Positions 1 through 8,551 of a stretch of 64,000 nt of DNA are shown one piece after another. The position numbers and the translations under genes were made by a program. Source of the stretch: Geitlerinema sp. BBD 1991-9 (lineage in GTDB: Bacteria > Cyanobacteriota > Cyanobacteriia > Cyanobacteriales > Geitlerinemataceae); NCBI GenBank assembly GCA_001657325.1, contig LWRO01000016.1:1-64000 (forward strand), read 5' to 3'. The notes under the pieces were generated by a model. It was not told the DNA's origin, made no database searches, and saw nothing but the letters and a program-made list of their open reading frames with translations. Positions within the stretch are counted from its first letter, which is position 1. Every line of letters starts with the position of its first letter.

Positions 1-62
1 CCACTGCGATCGATTACAATTTCGCCAAACGAGCCAAATTCGATTTGGAAATCGCGGTAACT

Positions 63-104
63 GCTCACTGCTCACTGCTCACTGCTCACTGCTCACTGCT
101 CACT
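63..104. repeat. Heptanucleotide short tandem repeat (STRR), 6 x GCTCACT
   Basis: Six perfect head-to-tail copies of the 7-bp unit GCTCACT. The array overlaps the end of the leftmost gene: the TGA stop of ureE (minus strand, 100-102) is formed inside the last repeat unit. Heptameric STRR arrays are a known feature of filamentous cyanobacterial genomes. Because 7 is not a multiple of 3, changes in copy number would have altered the gene's C-terminus had the stop lain beyond the array. Confidence 0.9.
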
Positions 105-588
105 GTAAATGCTGGTGTCCGTAAGCACCGGATTCGGGTTGAAAGGGTGCGTTCTCTTTTCTAACTTTCACGTTCAACTGCATCAACATTCCCTCTAAAA
201 CAGTATCCGGCGACAGGCGCAGATAATTCAGAGCGATTTCTAAGGGAACGTGTCGGTTTCCGAGATGATAGGCGGCGCGAAGTAAATCTAAAGCGTTGGA
301 AGCCGTGACGGTGAGAACGGGTTCGGGTTTCGCAACGACGCGCACCCAACAGTCTTGGGTTTCCGGTTGCAGCCAGTCGCCACCGTGCAGGATTGTTCCC
401 CTCGAGAGTCGTAAAAATACAGTTTCGCCGGAATCGGTGGTGAAGCGATGACGGGTTCGGGTGCGTTCTTCGGCGGTGAGAGACAGGGTGAAATGTGGTT
501 CGATCGATCCTTCCGGATACGCCAATTGCGTTAAAACAAGCGGGCTGCGAGATGGGGAATCGGTCGTCGATAATAGATTACTTGCCAT
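100..588 (-). CDS. ureE: Urease accessory protein UreE
   Basis: A 162-residue nickel-binding metallochaperone that delivers Ni to the urease active site together with UreD, UreF and UreG in the cytoplasm. Family hallmarks are visible: the N-terminal beta-rich domain (LTAEERTRTRHRF, GETVFLRLSRGT, LHGGDWL) and the C-terminal metal-binding domain (NALDLLRAAYHLGNRHVPLEI, LEGMLMQL, GAYGHQH). The conserved GNRH histidine is present. The His-rich tail found in some UreE proteins is reduced to HQH. The gene ends inside the STRR array. ureF would normally follow on the left but lies outside the window. The start is the ATG at 588; a divergent upstream region faces the amylase gene. Confidence 0.9.
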   Translation of the reverse strand: MASNLLSTTDSPSRSPLVLTQLAYPEGSIEPHFTLSLTAEERTRTRHRFTTDSGETVFLRLSRGTILHGGDWLQPETQDCWVRVVAKPEPVLTVTASNALDLLRAAYHLGNRHVPLEIALNYLRLSPDTVLEGMLMQLNVKVRKENAPFQPESGAYGHQHLQ

Positions 589-858
589 TTCTAACGTATT
601 ACTCTATTACTGCATCATCACACTAAAATCTATCGTGTTTGTGAGATATTGCCACTTTTAAACACAGTGGTTATAACGGAGGAAGACAGCCGTTCGTCAC
701 AATTCATCGACCCGTTTTGACTCTTCTTCGATCGCGATTGATTGCAGGTCGATCGAAGCAGTCTCTCTATATTTTATGGAAAAGTAATCTGCCAGATTTT
801 TCAGATCGACGAGCCTCAATGTCGGTTAACAAAATTCAAACTAATTGCAGGAGCTTCA

Positions 859-2367
859 ATGGCAGCAATCGAACAAAGCGATGTTATCTATTTCGTGATA
901 ACCGATCGCTTTCAAAACGGCGATCCATCGAACGATCGAAACGTCGATCGATCTAACCCTAGAGCGTTTCACGGTGGAGATTTTGAAGGTCTAATTCAAA
1001 AAATTCCCTATTTCAAAACCTTGGGGATTACTGCACTCTGGATTACCCCAGTTTACGTCAACATTGACGATTTCTTCGACAGTGCGGGGTATCACGGTTA
1101 CTGGGCGATGGATTTCGATCGAGTGGATTCTCATCTCTACAGTGCTAAGCCCAACCGAGCTGAAGGCAGCCGCGAATATCTCAAAGACTTGGTCGATGCG
1201 TTTCACCAAGCTGGAATCAAAGTGATTCTCGATATGGTCGTTAACCATACCGGATATCATACGCCAGCTTATCACAACTATCCCCATCGGCGTTTCGAGG
1301 AACACCATTTTAACCGTGGAACCGGTGACATTGAAGGGTCGTTATCCGGACTGCCCGACTTAGATCGCGACCAACCTGAAGTTGCCGACTATTTCGTTCA
1401 AAATATCCTTGATTGGATTGAAGAAACCGGCATTGATGGGATTCGCATGGATACAGTCAAACACGTTGAAGACGTGTTTTGGACGCTGTTTAAATCTCAA
1501 ATTAAAGCTCGACATCCCGAAGTTACGCTAATTGGTGAAGTTCTCAACTGGCATCCTGGTTTTATCGCCCGCTATCAGGAAGATCGCGATTTCGATACAC
1601 TCTTTGATTTTCCACTGTGTGGAACGCTTAAAGGGACGTTAGTGTGGGATCTTCCCATGACGTTATTGGCCCGTCCGCGTTTGCACCCCCACGAAACCTG
1701 GGGACGGCTCGATGAAGACGCGATCTATACCAATACCAATCGCCTGGTAACCTTACTCGACAACCACGATCTCGATCGACGAATTACGACTGAAATCTTA
1801 GATAGTGTCGGTCATTGGGATCGGGATCTCGCACGCAAAGTCCTCAAACTTTGCTTGACATTTCTCTTTACAACTCGCGGCATTCCTCAAATTTATTACG
1901 GAACAGAAATTGGGATGGAGGGGCGATCTGATCCCGACAACCGCCGCGATATGCCTTGGTCGATTTTTGGGGCTGACTATCTCCCGAAAGAAGAGTACAC
2001 TTTCGAGCGAGATATTTTCTTACACCTTCAAAAATTGATTCAGATTCGATCGAACAACCCTGCCATTTGTTACGGCTATCTCTTGACGCTGTACGTCGAT
2101 CGATACCTCTATGTCTATTTGAGGGAATTTCGCGGTAACGTCGTCGTGGTGGCAGCGAACAGCGGCCGCGGAGATATGCAGTATCCGGCCACCATCGCGA
2201 TCTCAGCAAACGGTAATATCCCACCTCGTATCAAACAACTGCTATCGGATGGCACTCCATTACGCTCTCAGTTTAGCGAACTGCCCGATTTGACGGTCAA
2301 TGTTGGATCGATCGAATTCCAACTTCCGGGTAAAACAGCCGGAATTTACGTTCTGTCATCTCGGTAG
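859..2367 (+). CDS. Alpha-amylase family glycoside hydrolase (GH13)
   Basis: A 502-residue GH13 enzyme acting on alpha-glucan linkages, probably in the cytoplasm because no signal peptide is seen. The four conserved GH13 regions are readable in order: DMVVNHTG (region I), GIRMDTVKH with the nucleophile Asp (II), LIGEVLNW with the acid/base Glu (III) and LLDNHD (IV). The N-terminal VIYFVITDRFQNGD is typical of the family. The open frame extends 117 bases upstream from a TTG, but the ATG at 859 is chosen because AGGAG (849-853) sits 5 nt before it and the upstream residues do not look like the family. The exact substrate (starch, maltodextrin or trehalose-related) cannot be read from the sequence. 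An inverted repeat (CTCGGT / ACCGAG, about 2360-2379) overlaps the stop codon. Confidence 0.88.
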   Translation: MAAIEQSDVIYFVITDRFQNGDPSNDRNVDRSNPRAFHGGDFEGLIQKIPYFKTLGITALWITPVYVNIDDFFDSAGYHGYWAMDFDRVDSHLYSAKPNRAEGSREYLKDLVDAFHQAGIKVILDMVVNHTGYHTPAYHNYPHRRFEEHHFNRGTGDIEGSLSGLPDLDRDQPEVADYFVQNILDWIEETGIDGIRMDTVKHVEDVFWTLFKSQIKARHPEVTLIGEVLNWHPGFIARYQEDRDFDTLFDFPLCGTLKGTLVWDLPMTLLARPRLHPHETWGRLDEDAIYTNTNRLVTLLDNHDLDRRITTEILDSVGHWDRDLARKVLKLCLTFLFTTRGIPQIYYGTEIGMEGRSDPDNRRDMPWSIFGADYLPKEEYTFERDIFLHLQKLIQIRSNNPAICYGYLLTLYVDRYLYVYLREFRGNVVVVAANSGRGDMQYPATIAISANGNIPPRIKQLLSDGTPLRSQFSELPDLTVNVGSIEFQLPGKTAGIYVLSSR

Positions 2368-2762
2368 CCCTCACCGAGTTTCGGTGTTGAGATTCTTGTC
2401 ACTGCGTTGCTAGACGATTCTCAGAGTCGAACCCCGGTTTTTTCGAGAAACTGGGGTTCAAATGCAAAATTCGCGTTTTTTTGACCGTTGTCACCGCAGA
2501 GATCGATCGACTTTAGAACGATTCGATCGATCTTAATATATGTAAACATATCTTCATTTATTTCAAAGTAAAACTCCTCGATCGATAAATTTTTTCTACG
2601 ACTCGTTTAATATAAAAGTATCCGAGATGCATTTTCTATGAAGGCAAATGCAAACATTTTTAATGCCAACAGACTTGTTTTGGAAGTAAAAAATATGTAA
2701 TTTCTTGTCAATTGCTCTTGGTAAAAATCAACATTAAGTTAGACTAAAAGGTGTTCGTGTCC
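2368..2762. other. Intergenic region with REP-like hairpin
   Basis: About 395 bp between the amylase and the GGDEF gene. It holds an imperfect palindrome at 2429-2459 (GAACCCCGGTTT, 7-nt loop, AAACTGGGGTTC; one G-T pair). This resembles short hairpins elsewhere in the window, for example 22050-22109. The right half is very AT-rich and is the likely promoter region of the downstream regulator. No further gene is seen. Confidence 0.5.
2429..2459. repeat. REP-like palindrome
   Basis: A 12-bp imperfect inverted repeat, GAACCCCGGTTT / AAACTGGGGTTC, around the loop TTTCGAG. It could act as a transcription terminator for the amylase gene, but no T-run follows it directly. It is more likely a dispersed palindromic element. 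Confidence 0.6.
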
Positions 2763-3737
2763 ATGTCAGATCGAAATCTAATCTTGATTATTGACGACAA
2801 TGAGGATGATTGCATTATTATCTCTAGATTGCTCGAGCCAGAATATCAAACTCATTGCATTTCGACTTTTCAAGACATACAAAACACTATTCAAGAATAT
2901 ACACCAACTTGTATTCTTTTAGACTATCACATGGGAGCTAAAAATGGTGTGGAAGTTTTAAAAGAGATCAAACAATCTAAACTCGGAAGCAAGACCCCAG
3001 TTGTGATGATAACTGGCGAAAAGAATTATAGGGTTGTCGTTGAATGTATGAAAGAAGGTGCGATCGATTATTTAGTTAAAGAAGATTATAACAAAGAACG
3101 AATCTTTGAAGTGATTGCTGAAGCCGTTAAAACGATCGAGCGAGAGAAAAGAATCGAACATCAGCAAGCTGAAACTCAAAAATTCGCTCAAACCGACGAA
3201 CTCACTGGTGTTTGGAATCGACGTTATCTTCTCGAGGAATTAAAACGCAACATTGAAGCAAACAGACGACAAACTCAAACCTTCAGTGTTTGCTTTTTTG
3301 ATGTTGATAAGTTTAAGGCAGTTAACGATACTTACGGGCATTTGGCGGGAGACTTTTTGTTGAAAGATATTATTCGGTTTATAAGAGAAAAAATTCGAGA
3401 TTCAGATTTCTTGGGACGATATGGTGGCGACGAGTTTGTAATTGTTTTTAATCAAAATATAGGAGCTTATCGTTCTGATATTCTATTTCAGTCGTGCCGA
3501 AGACTCGACGGAATTCGGCAACAGATCGAACACCGATCGATCGAACTTCCCGATTGCAATCGATCCATTACGATTTCCTTAAGTTTTGGAGTCACGAGCT
3601 TTCTCGGACAGTCAACGACCGTGGCTGAAATTTTATCAGAAGCCGACCGAGCGCTGTATTATGCCAAGCAATGCGGACGCAACCGAATCGCCTATCATTT
3701 AAATGGAAAGCTGTATTTATTCGATCGAAAGACTTAA
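2763..3737 (+). CDS. Response regulator with GGDEF (diguanylate cyclase) output
   Basis: A two-domain cytoplasmic regulator of about 324 residues. The receiver domain (about residues 3-125) has the acidic pocket IDDNEDD, the phospho-acceptor Asp in ILLDYHM, the Thr in VMITGE and the Lys in YLVKED. The GGDEF domain (about 150-305) carries the intact active-site motif RYGGDEF (about residues 220-226) preceded by TDELTGVWNRR, so it should be able to make c-di-GMP. The ATG at 2763 is preferred over the GTG at 2751 because it follows an AAGG-type RBS. It lies 115 bp upstream of the large hybrid kinase on the same strand, which suggests a two-component pair. Confidence 0.88.
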   Translation: MSDRNLILIIDDNEDDCIIISRLLEPEYQTHCISTFQDIQNTIQEYTPTCILLDYHMGAKNGVEVLKEIKQSKLGSKTPVVMITGEKNYRVVVECMKEGAIDYLVKEDYNKERIFEVIAEAVKTIEREKRIEHQQAETQKFAQTDELTGVWNRRYLLEELKRNIEANRRQTQTFSVCFFDVDKFKAVNDTYGHLAGDFLLKDIIRFIREKIRDSDFLGRYGGDEFVIVFNQNIGAYRSDILFQSCRRLDGIRQQIEHRSIELPDCNRSITISLSFGVTSFLGQSTTVAEILSEADRALYYAKQCGRNRIAYHLNGKLYLFDRKT

Positions 3738-3852
3738 ACCCAACGGCGAGACCCACTAATTTTCGAGGTCGGCCTCCTTCTCGTTCTCACGATCGAACGC
3801 TCGACAACAGGATTTCCAACGATATCCACCTTATTGAATTTGGAATTCAACG

Positions 3853-6800
3853 ATGTCTTTCCACCTAGATCGTTCAGATGTAGTCGAGGAAAGCCTTGAA
3901 TTTTCTGAAATCCTCGATATCCTAGGCGTGCAAATTTGGCACCTTCGAGATCCCGAAACCTATGGGTCGATCGAGCGAGCGGCGGCTGACTTTCTCGGCT
4001 TGCCTCAGGTTGACGTTCAAAATCGAAAACTGTCCGACGTTCTCCCCCCCGCTCTCGCCAAAACCTGTATCGCGAGCAATCGAGAGGTATTCGAGACGGG
4101 TCAAAGGAGCAAGCTCGAAGTTTCGATCGAAAACTCAGCCCGAGAAACACGATCGATCTCCATCACCAAAATTCCCAAATTCGATCGAGACGGTATTGTC
4201 ACATCGGTCGTTTGCATCGGTATCGACATTACCGAACAACAGCGAGTTCAACAAGAACTCGCCCAAAGCCGAGAACGGCTCGAACTGGCAATGGACGCAA
4301 CCGAACACGGATTTTGGGATTGGGACTTAGAGACCGATTGCGTCTACTTTAGTCCCCGTTGGTACACCATGCTGGGGTACGAGCCGGGAGAACTGCCGAT
4401 GACCTTCAAAACCTGGAAAACCCTCTTACATCCAGACGATCGAATACGGGTGATGCCTCTCGTGCGAGCGGCGGTCGATCGAAGCAGTTTGTTTGAAGTT
4501 GAATTCCGACTCAAATGCAAAGATGAAACCTGGCGATGGATACGGGGTAAAGGGAAAGGCTATCAAAAAGATGCTACCGGTTCGCACCGCCGCATTATCG
4601 GAACCCACGAAGACATCCACGATCTCAAACAAACAGAAGCTCTGTTGCGAATTCAACGAGACATCGCCCTCTCGCTGAGTTCGACGAGCGATCTCGAGCG
4701 AGCGATCGAGCAATTACTCGATCGAATTTTGGCAATTGACGGACTCGATTGTGGTGGCGTATACCTCCTCAACGAGCAAACCGGTTATTTTGAACTCGTC
4801 GCCCATCGAAATTTCTCCCCCATCTTCGTCCAGCACGTCCGACAACTCGATCCCGAATCGCACCGAGGTCGTTGGCTGAAGGCGGGAACACCGATTTACC
4901 AATCCACTCGCGATCTCGCGGAAATCGAACGCGATGCGGTTTTCCAACGAGAAGGCTTACAGGCGATCTCGATCGTTCCCATTCGATCGAGCGCGTCCGA
5001 TCGTTGCAGCGGAGCGACGATTGCGGCACTCAACCTCGGCTCTCACAGCAGTGGCGAAATCCCCGACAACCTCCGCCAAACCCTCGAAAGTATCGCCACT
5101 CGCATTGGCGAAACGATAGTGCGCTTGAAAATGGAGGCAGCATTACAAGAAAGTCGAGAAAACCTACAAACGCTGTTCGACACCATGGCGGATTTGGTGT
5201 TTGTCGTCGACGAGTGTGGGCAAATTTTAAACGTCAATCCTGCAGTGGAACGACGACTCGGGTACAGCCGAGAAGAACTACTCACCATGAGCGTTCTCGA
5301 CCTTCACCCCCCTCACCAACGTCAAACGACCCTCGAAATGCTGGCCGAGATCGTAGCTGGAACGTGCGATTGTTGTCCGCTTCCGTTAAGGGCTAAAGAC
5401 GGTACGTTCGTCTCGACGGAAACCAAGATCGAACGCGGCCGATGGAGCGATCGAAACGTCTTGTTCGGGATTTCTCGCGACATGACGGAGCGCAAAAAGG
5501 CTGAAGATGCCCTACTCGAAGAACGACGGCTGTTTATGGCCGGGCCGACCGTCGTATTTAAGTGGCAAGCTCGAGAAGGCTGGCCGGTAGAGTACGTTTC
5601 TCAGAACCTGTTCGAGCAACTCGGTTATCTAGCAGAAGATTTCATGATGCAACGGCGGCATTTTTCCGAGTTGTTCCATCCCGAGGATCGCGAGCGGGTT
5701 TTCCGAAAAGCCGAGGCACACCTGCAAGCCGGAGATCCCTGCTTCGAGCAGGAATATCGATTGCGTCACGCCCGAGGAACCTATCTTTGGGTGTACGATT
5801 TCACGACTGTGGTGCGTCAGTCAGACGGTACGGTGACACATTTCTTGGGCTACATCCAAAACATCAGCGATCGAAAACAAGCCGAAGCCGATTTGCACGC
5901 TAGCAAAGCCCGTTGGCAATTCGCACTCGAAGGGGCTGGAGATGGGGTGTGGGATTGGAACGTTCAAACCAACGAGGTGTTTTTCTCCCACCAGTGGAAA
6001 GCAATGTTGGGTTACGACGAGGATGACATCAGACCTCACTATCAAGAGTGGGCCGCTCGGGTACATCCTGACGATCTCCACCGCTGCGAAGCGGCCTTAG
6101 ACCGACATTTGAGGGGTGAAACCCCGTGCTATCAAGCCGAGCATCGGCTTCGTTGTAAGGATGGTCGCTATAAATGGATTCTCGATCGAGGCAAAGTCAT
6201 CGAATGGACGAAAGACGGTCAGCCGTTACGAGCCATTGGAACTCATGCAGATATCAGCGATCGAAGACAAGCCGAAGCGACTTTACGAGAAACCAACCAG
6301 CAACTCCAAGCGTTTTTAGATAATTCTCCCGCTCCGGTGAGCGTGTTCGACGGAACCGGCCGCTATCTGCGGGTGAATCGGGCACTCTCCCGTTTACTCG
6401 GCCGTCCCGAAGCAGAAATCGTCGGTTGTCGCTTCGATGCAGTTCTTCCAGCGAACGTGGCGATGGACTTCGAGACGCGAGTTCGGCAGTTAGCCGCGAC
6501 GGGAGTACCCCTCATCGTCGAAGATCGCTGGCGTGTTGACGGTCGCGATCTCGTCTTTCAATCGGTTTGGTTTTTAGTGCGAAAAAACGGACGAGACGCC
6601 GAGACATTTGGTGCGATCTCGACCGATCTCACCGGACGAGTGGAAGCGGAAACTGCATTGCAAGTGCGATATCGACACGAGAGAGGATTGGAGTTGTGTT
6701 CTCAAGCGTTGCTCGAAGGTGGAGAGGGGGCGCTCGATCGAGCGCTTTTACACCTGCAATCGATCGCGGAAGTCGATCGCGTTTACTTGTTTGAAAACTT

Positions 6801-8250
6801 TGACGATCCGTCCAAGGGATTGTGTATGCGACAGACTCATGAAGTGGTCGCACCGGGGATTCCTTCGCAACTGAACAACCCAAAACTTCAAAACCTGAGC
6901 TATCGAGAAATTCAATTCGAGGCGTGGATGGAGAAGTTAGAGCGAGGAGAGCCGATCGAGGGGTCGATGATGATATTTCCTCCCATCGCCCGCCAGATCC
7001 TCGAAGCACAAGACATCGTTTCGATCTTGCTGTTACCCGTTCACATCGATCGACAGTGGTACGGATTTATAGGGTTCGACGCTCTTTCACATCGGCCGTG
7101 GGCGGAGCAAGATATACGCCTGTTGCGTTTGGCAGCGGAACGACTGGGAAGCTATATCGAACGCCAACGCGCCAACGAGGAAATTCGGACCGCTCACCAA
7201 CGTTTGCTGTCGATTTTTGACGGACTCGACGCGCCTGTTTACGTGAACGATCCCAACACCTATGAGGTTCTCTATACGAACGAAGCCACACGACAGCATT
7301 TCGGGAATTCGGGTCATTTAAAATGTTACGAATTGTTGCACGACCGTCACGAACCCTGTCCGTTTTGTCCGCAAGATTATCTCTTCGGCGATCGATTGGG
7401 TCAGTCTCATGTTTGGGAGTATCAAAATGAGATCGATCGACGTTGGTATCGGTGTACGAATAAGGTGTTTCAGTGGCCGGACGGACGCTTTGTTCATCAG
7501 AGTATTGCTGTGGATATTAGCGATCGAAAAGACGCCGAAGACAAACTGTGTCGAGCCAATCAGAGGCTAGAAGAATACACGTATACGATCGGTCACGACC
7601 TCAAAGCGCCGATTCGTCGAATTCGTTATTTTTCTGAATTTCTCATTGAAGATTATGAAAGTCAACTCGAAACATGCGGGCGAGATTACTTGAATCGAAT
7701 TCTGAAAGCGACTCATGAAATGATGCAAGCGATCGACGATTTGCTCGTGCTTTCTCGAATTTATCACCAAAATATTGAATTCAAAACAACCAAAATTAAC
7801 GACATTATTGACAAAATTGTAAAAGACTTACTTCAGGAAAAAACAGATATTGAGATCGTCTTCGATCGTTTGCTCGAGATTGATTGTCAGCCAGTTTGGA
7901 TGTCTTTAGTTTTTGAAAATTTAATTAGCAATGCAATAAAATACAATAACAAAAAACTGAAAATCGTCGAAATTAACGGACGAGAATGTGAAGATTTTGT
8001 TGAGTTTTCGGTTAAAGATAACGGTCTGGGAATTCCACAAAATTGTTACGATCGCGTGTTCGAGCTGTTTCGTCGCGTCCATCTCGACCTCGATGTTGAA
8101 GGAAGTGGAGCGGGTCTTGCGATCGTTCGATCGATCGTTCGAGAACACGGCGGTCGTGTTTGGATCGATCGAAGCGAAATCGATCGGGGTACGACGATTA
8201 AGTTTACAATTTCTAAACACTTGCTCGATCGTCGGAGTTTGATTGAATAA
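3853..8250 (+). CDS. Multi-sensor histidine kinase (about 7 PAS, 2 GAF)
   Basis: A 1465-residue sensor kinase without obvious membrane segments. Approximate domain order: PAS (15-125), PAS (140-255), GAF (270-430), PAS (436-550), PAS (557-675), PAS (685-805), PAS (817-930), GAF (940-1110), a Cys-containing PAS (1117-1225; CYELLHDRHEPCPFC), HisKA (about 1238-1305) and HATPase_c (about 1345-1455). The phospho-acceptor is His1248 in IGHDLKAPIRRI. The N-box ENLISNAIKYNN, G1 box DNGLGIP and G2 box GSGAGLAIV are all present, so it should be active. PAS2 and PAS5 have similar FWDWD/VWDWN and MLGY motifs, suggesting internal duplication. The probable partner is the receiver-GGDEF protein just upstream. 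The ligand is unknown. Confidence 0.9.
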   Translation: MSFHLDRSDVVEESLEFSEILDILGVQIWHLRDPETYGSIERAAADFLGLPQVDVQNRKLSDVLPPALAKTCIASNREVFETGQRSKLEVSIENSARETRSISITKIPKFDRDGIVTSVVCIGIDITEQQRVQQELAQSRERLELAMDATEHGFWDWDLETDCVYFSPRWYTMLGYEPGELPMTFKTWKTLLHPDDRIRVMPLVRAAVDRSSLFEVEFRLKCKDETWRWIRGKGKGYQKDATGSHRRIIGTHEDIHDLKQTEALLRIQRDIALSLSSTSDLERAIEQLLDRILAIDGLDCGGVYLLNEQTGYFELVAHRNFSPIFVQHVRQLDPESHRGRWLKAGTPIYQSTRDLAEIERDAVFQREGLQAISIVPIRSSASDRCSGATIAALNLGSHSSGEIPDNLRQTLESIATRIGETIVRLKMEAALQESRENLQTLFDTMADLVFVVDECGQILNVNPAVERRLGYSREELLTMSVLDLHPPHQRQTTLEMLAEIVAGTCDCCPLPLRAKDGTFVSTETKIERGRWSDRNVLFGISRDMTERKKAEDALLEERRLFMAGPTVVFKWQAREGWPVEYVSQNLFEQLGYLAEDFMMQRRHFSELFHPEDRERVFRKAEAHLQAGDPCFEQEYRLRHARGTYLWVYDFTTVVRQSDGTVTHFLGYIQNISDRKQAEADLHASKARWQFALEGAGDGVWDWNVQTNEVFFSHQWKAMLGYDEDDIRPHYQEWAARVHPDDLHRCEAALDRHLRGETPCYQAEHRLRCKDGRYKWILDRGKVIEWTKDGQPLRAIGTHADISDRRQAEATLRETNQQLQAFLDNSPAPVSVFDGTGRYLRVNRALSRLLGRPEAEIVGCRFDAVLPANVAMDFETRVRQLAATGVPLIVEDRWRVDGRDLVFQSVWFLVRKNGRDAETFGAISTDLTGRVEAETALQVRYRHERGLELCSQALLEGGEGALDRALLHLQSIAEVDRVYLFENFDDPSKGLCMRQTHEVVAPGIPSQLNNPKLQNLSYREIQFEAWMEKLERGEPIEGSMMIFPPIARQILEAQDIVSILLLPVHIDRQWYGFIGFDALSHRPWAEQDIRLLRLAAERLGSYIERQRANEEIRTAHQRLLSIFDGLDAPVYVNDPNTYEVLYTNEATRQHFGNSGHLKCYELLHDRHEPCPFCPQDYLFGDRLGQSHVWEYQNEIDRRWYRCTNKVFQWPDGRFVHQSIAVDISDRKDAEDKLCRANQRLEEYTYTIGHDLKAPIRRIRYFSEFLIEDYESQLETCGRDYLNRILKATHEMMQAIDDLLVLSRIYHQNIEFKTTKINDIIDKIVKDLLQEKTDIEIVFDRLLEIDCQPVWMSLVFENLISNAIKYNNKKLKIVEINGRECEDFVEFSVKDNGLGIPQNCYDRVFELFRRVHLDLDVEGSGAGLAIVRSIVREHGGRVWIDRSEIDRGTTIKFTISKHLLDRRSLIE

Positions 8251-8551
8251 CTCACATTTTAATCTGAAAGCGGGGTTTCTGTCCTCTGAAGTGTAGGGGG
8301 TTGCATTTAAAGCCGCTCCCAAGATCGCTAAACTGCCAGTAGAACTCGTTTTTATAGCGTTAATCCTGCATTCTTTACTGTTCTCAGGTCTTTTTTAATT
8401 CTTGTTTAGCTCGCCCCAGCCTTCGATCGCTGTCTGACATGAACAATCAGTTATGGTAGAGTAGAGTCAAGAATAGATCGCTTCTGAGAATAAAGAATTG
8501 TGCCGAGCAGTCCGAAAAAACTAAGACCCACGTGTTCGTGGCTTTAGCCAT
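8251..8551. other. Intergenic region upstream of the exoprotein gene
   Basis: About 300 bp with no recognised gene. A short hairpin (CCACG-TGTT-CGTGG, 8528-8541) lies about 10 nt before the start codon at 8552 and could affect translation. The sequence TGTTCGTGGCTTT at its end recurs at about 15884, at the 3' end of the Spy-like gene. Confidence 0.4.

Noticed and set aside
63-104. Short tandem repeats as a CRISPR-like array
   Set aside because: Units are 7 bp and directly adjacent with no spacers, and no cas genes are present.
2421-2460. tRNA-like sequence because of AGAGTCGAACCCCGG
   Set aside because: It resembles an inverted T-arm only; no acceptor stem or anticodon arm can be built, and it is explained by the palindrome.
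2640-2702. 20-residue mini-ORF before the GGDEF gene
   Set aside because: Very short, AT-rich, without a ribosome-binding site; no support for translation.
4872-5396. 174-residue frame inside the histidine kinase
   Set aside because: Arg/Ser/Pro-rich out-of-frame shadow caused by CGATCG-rich codons.
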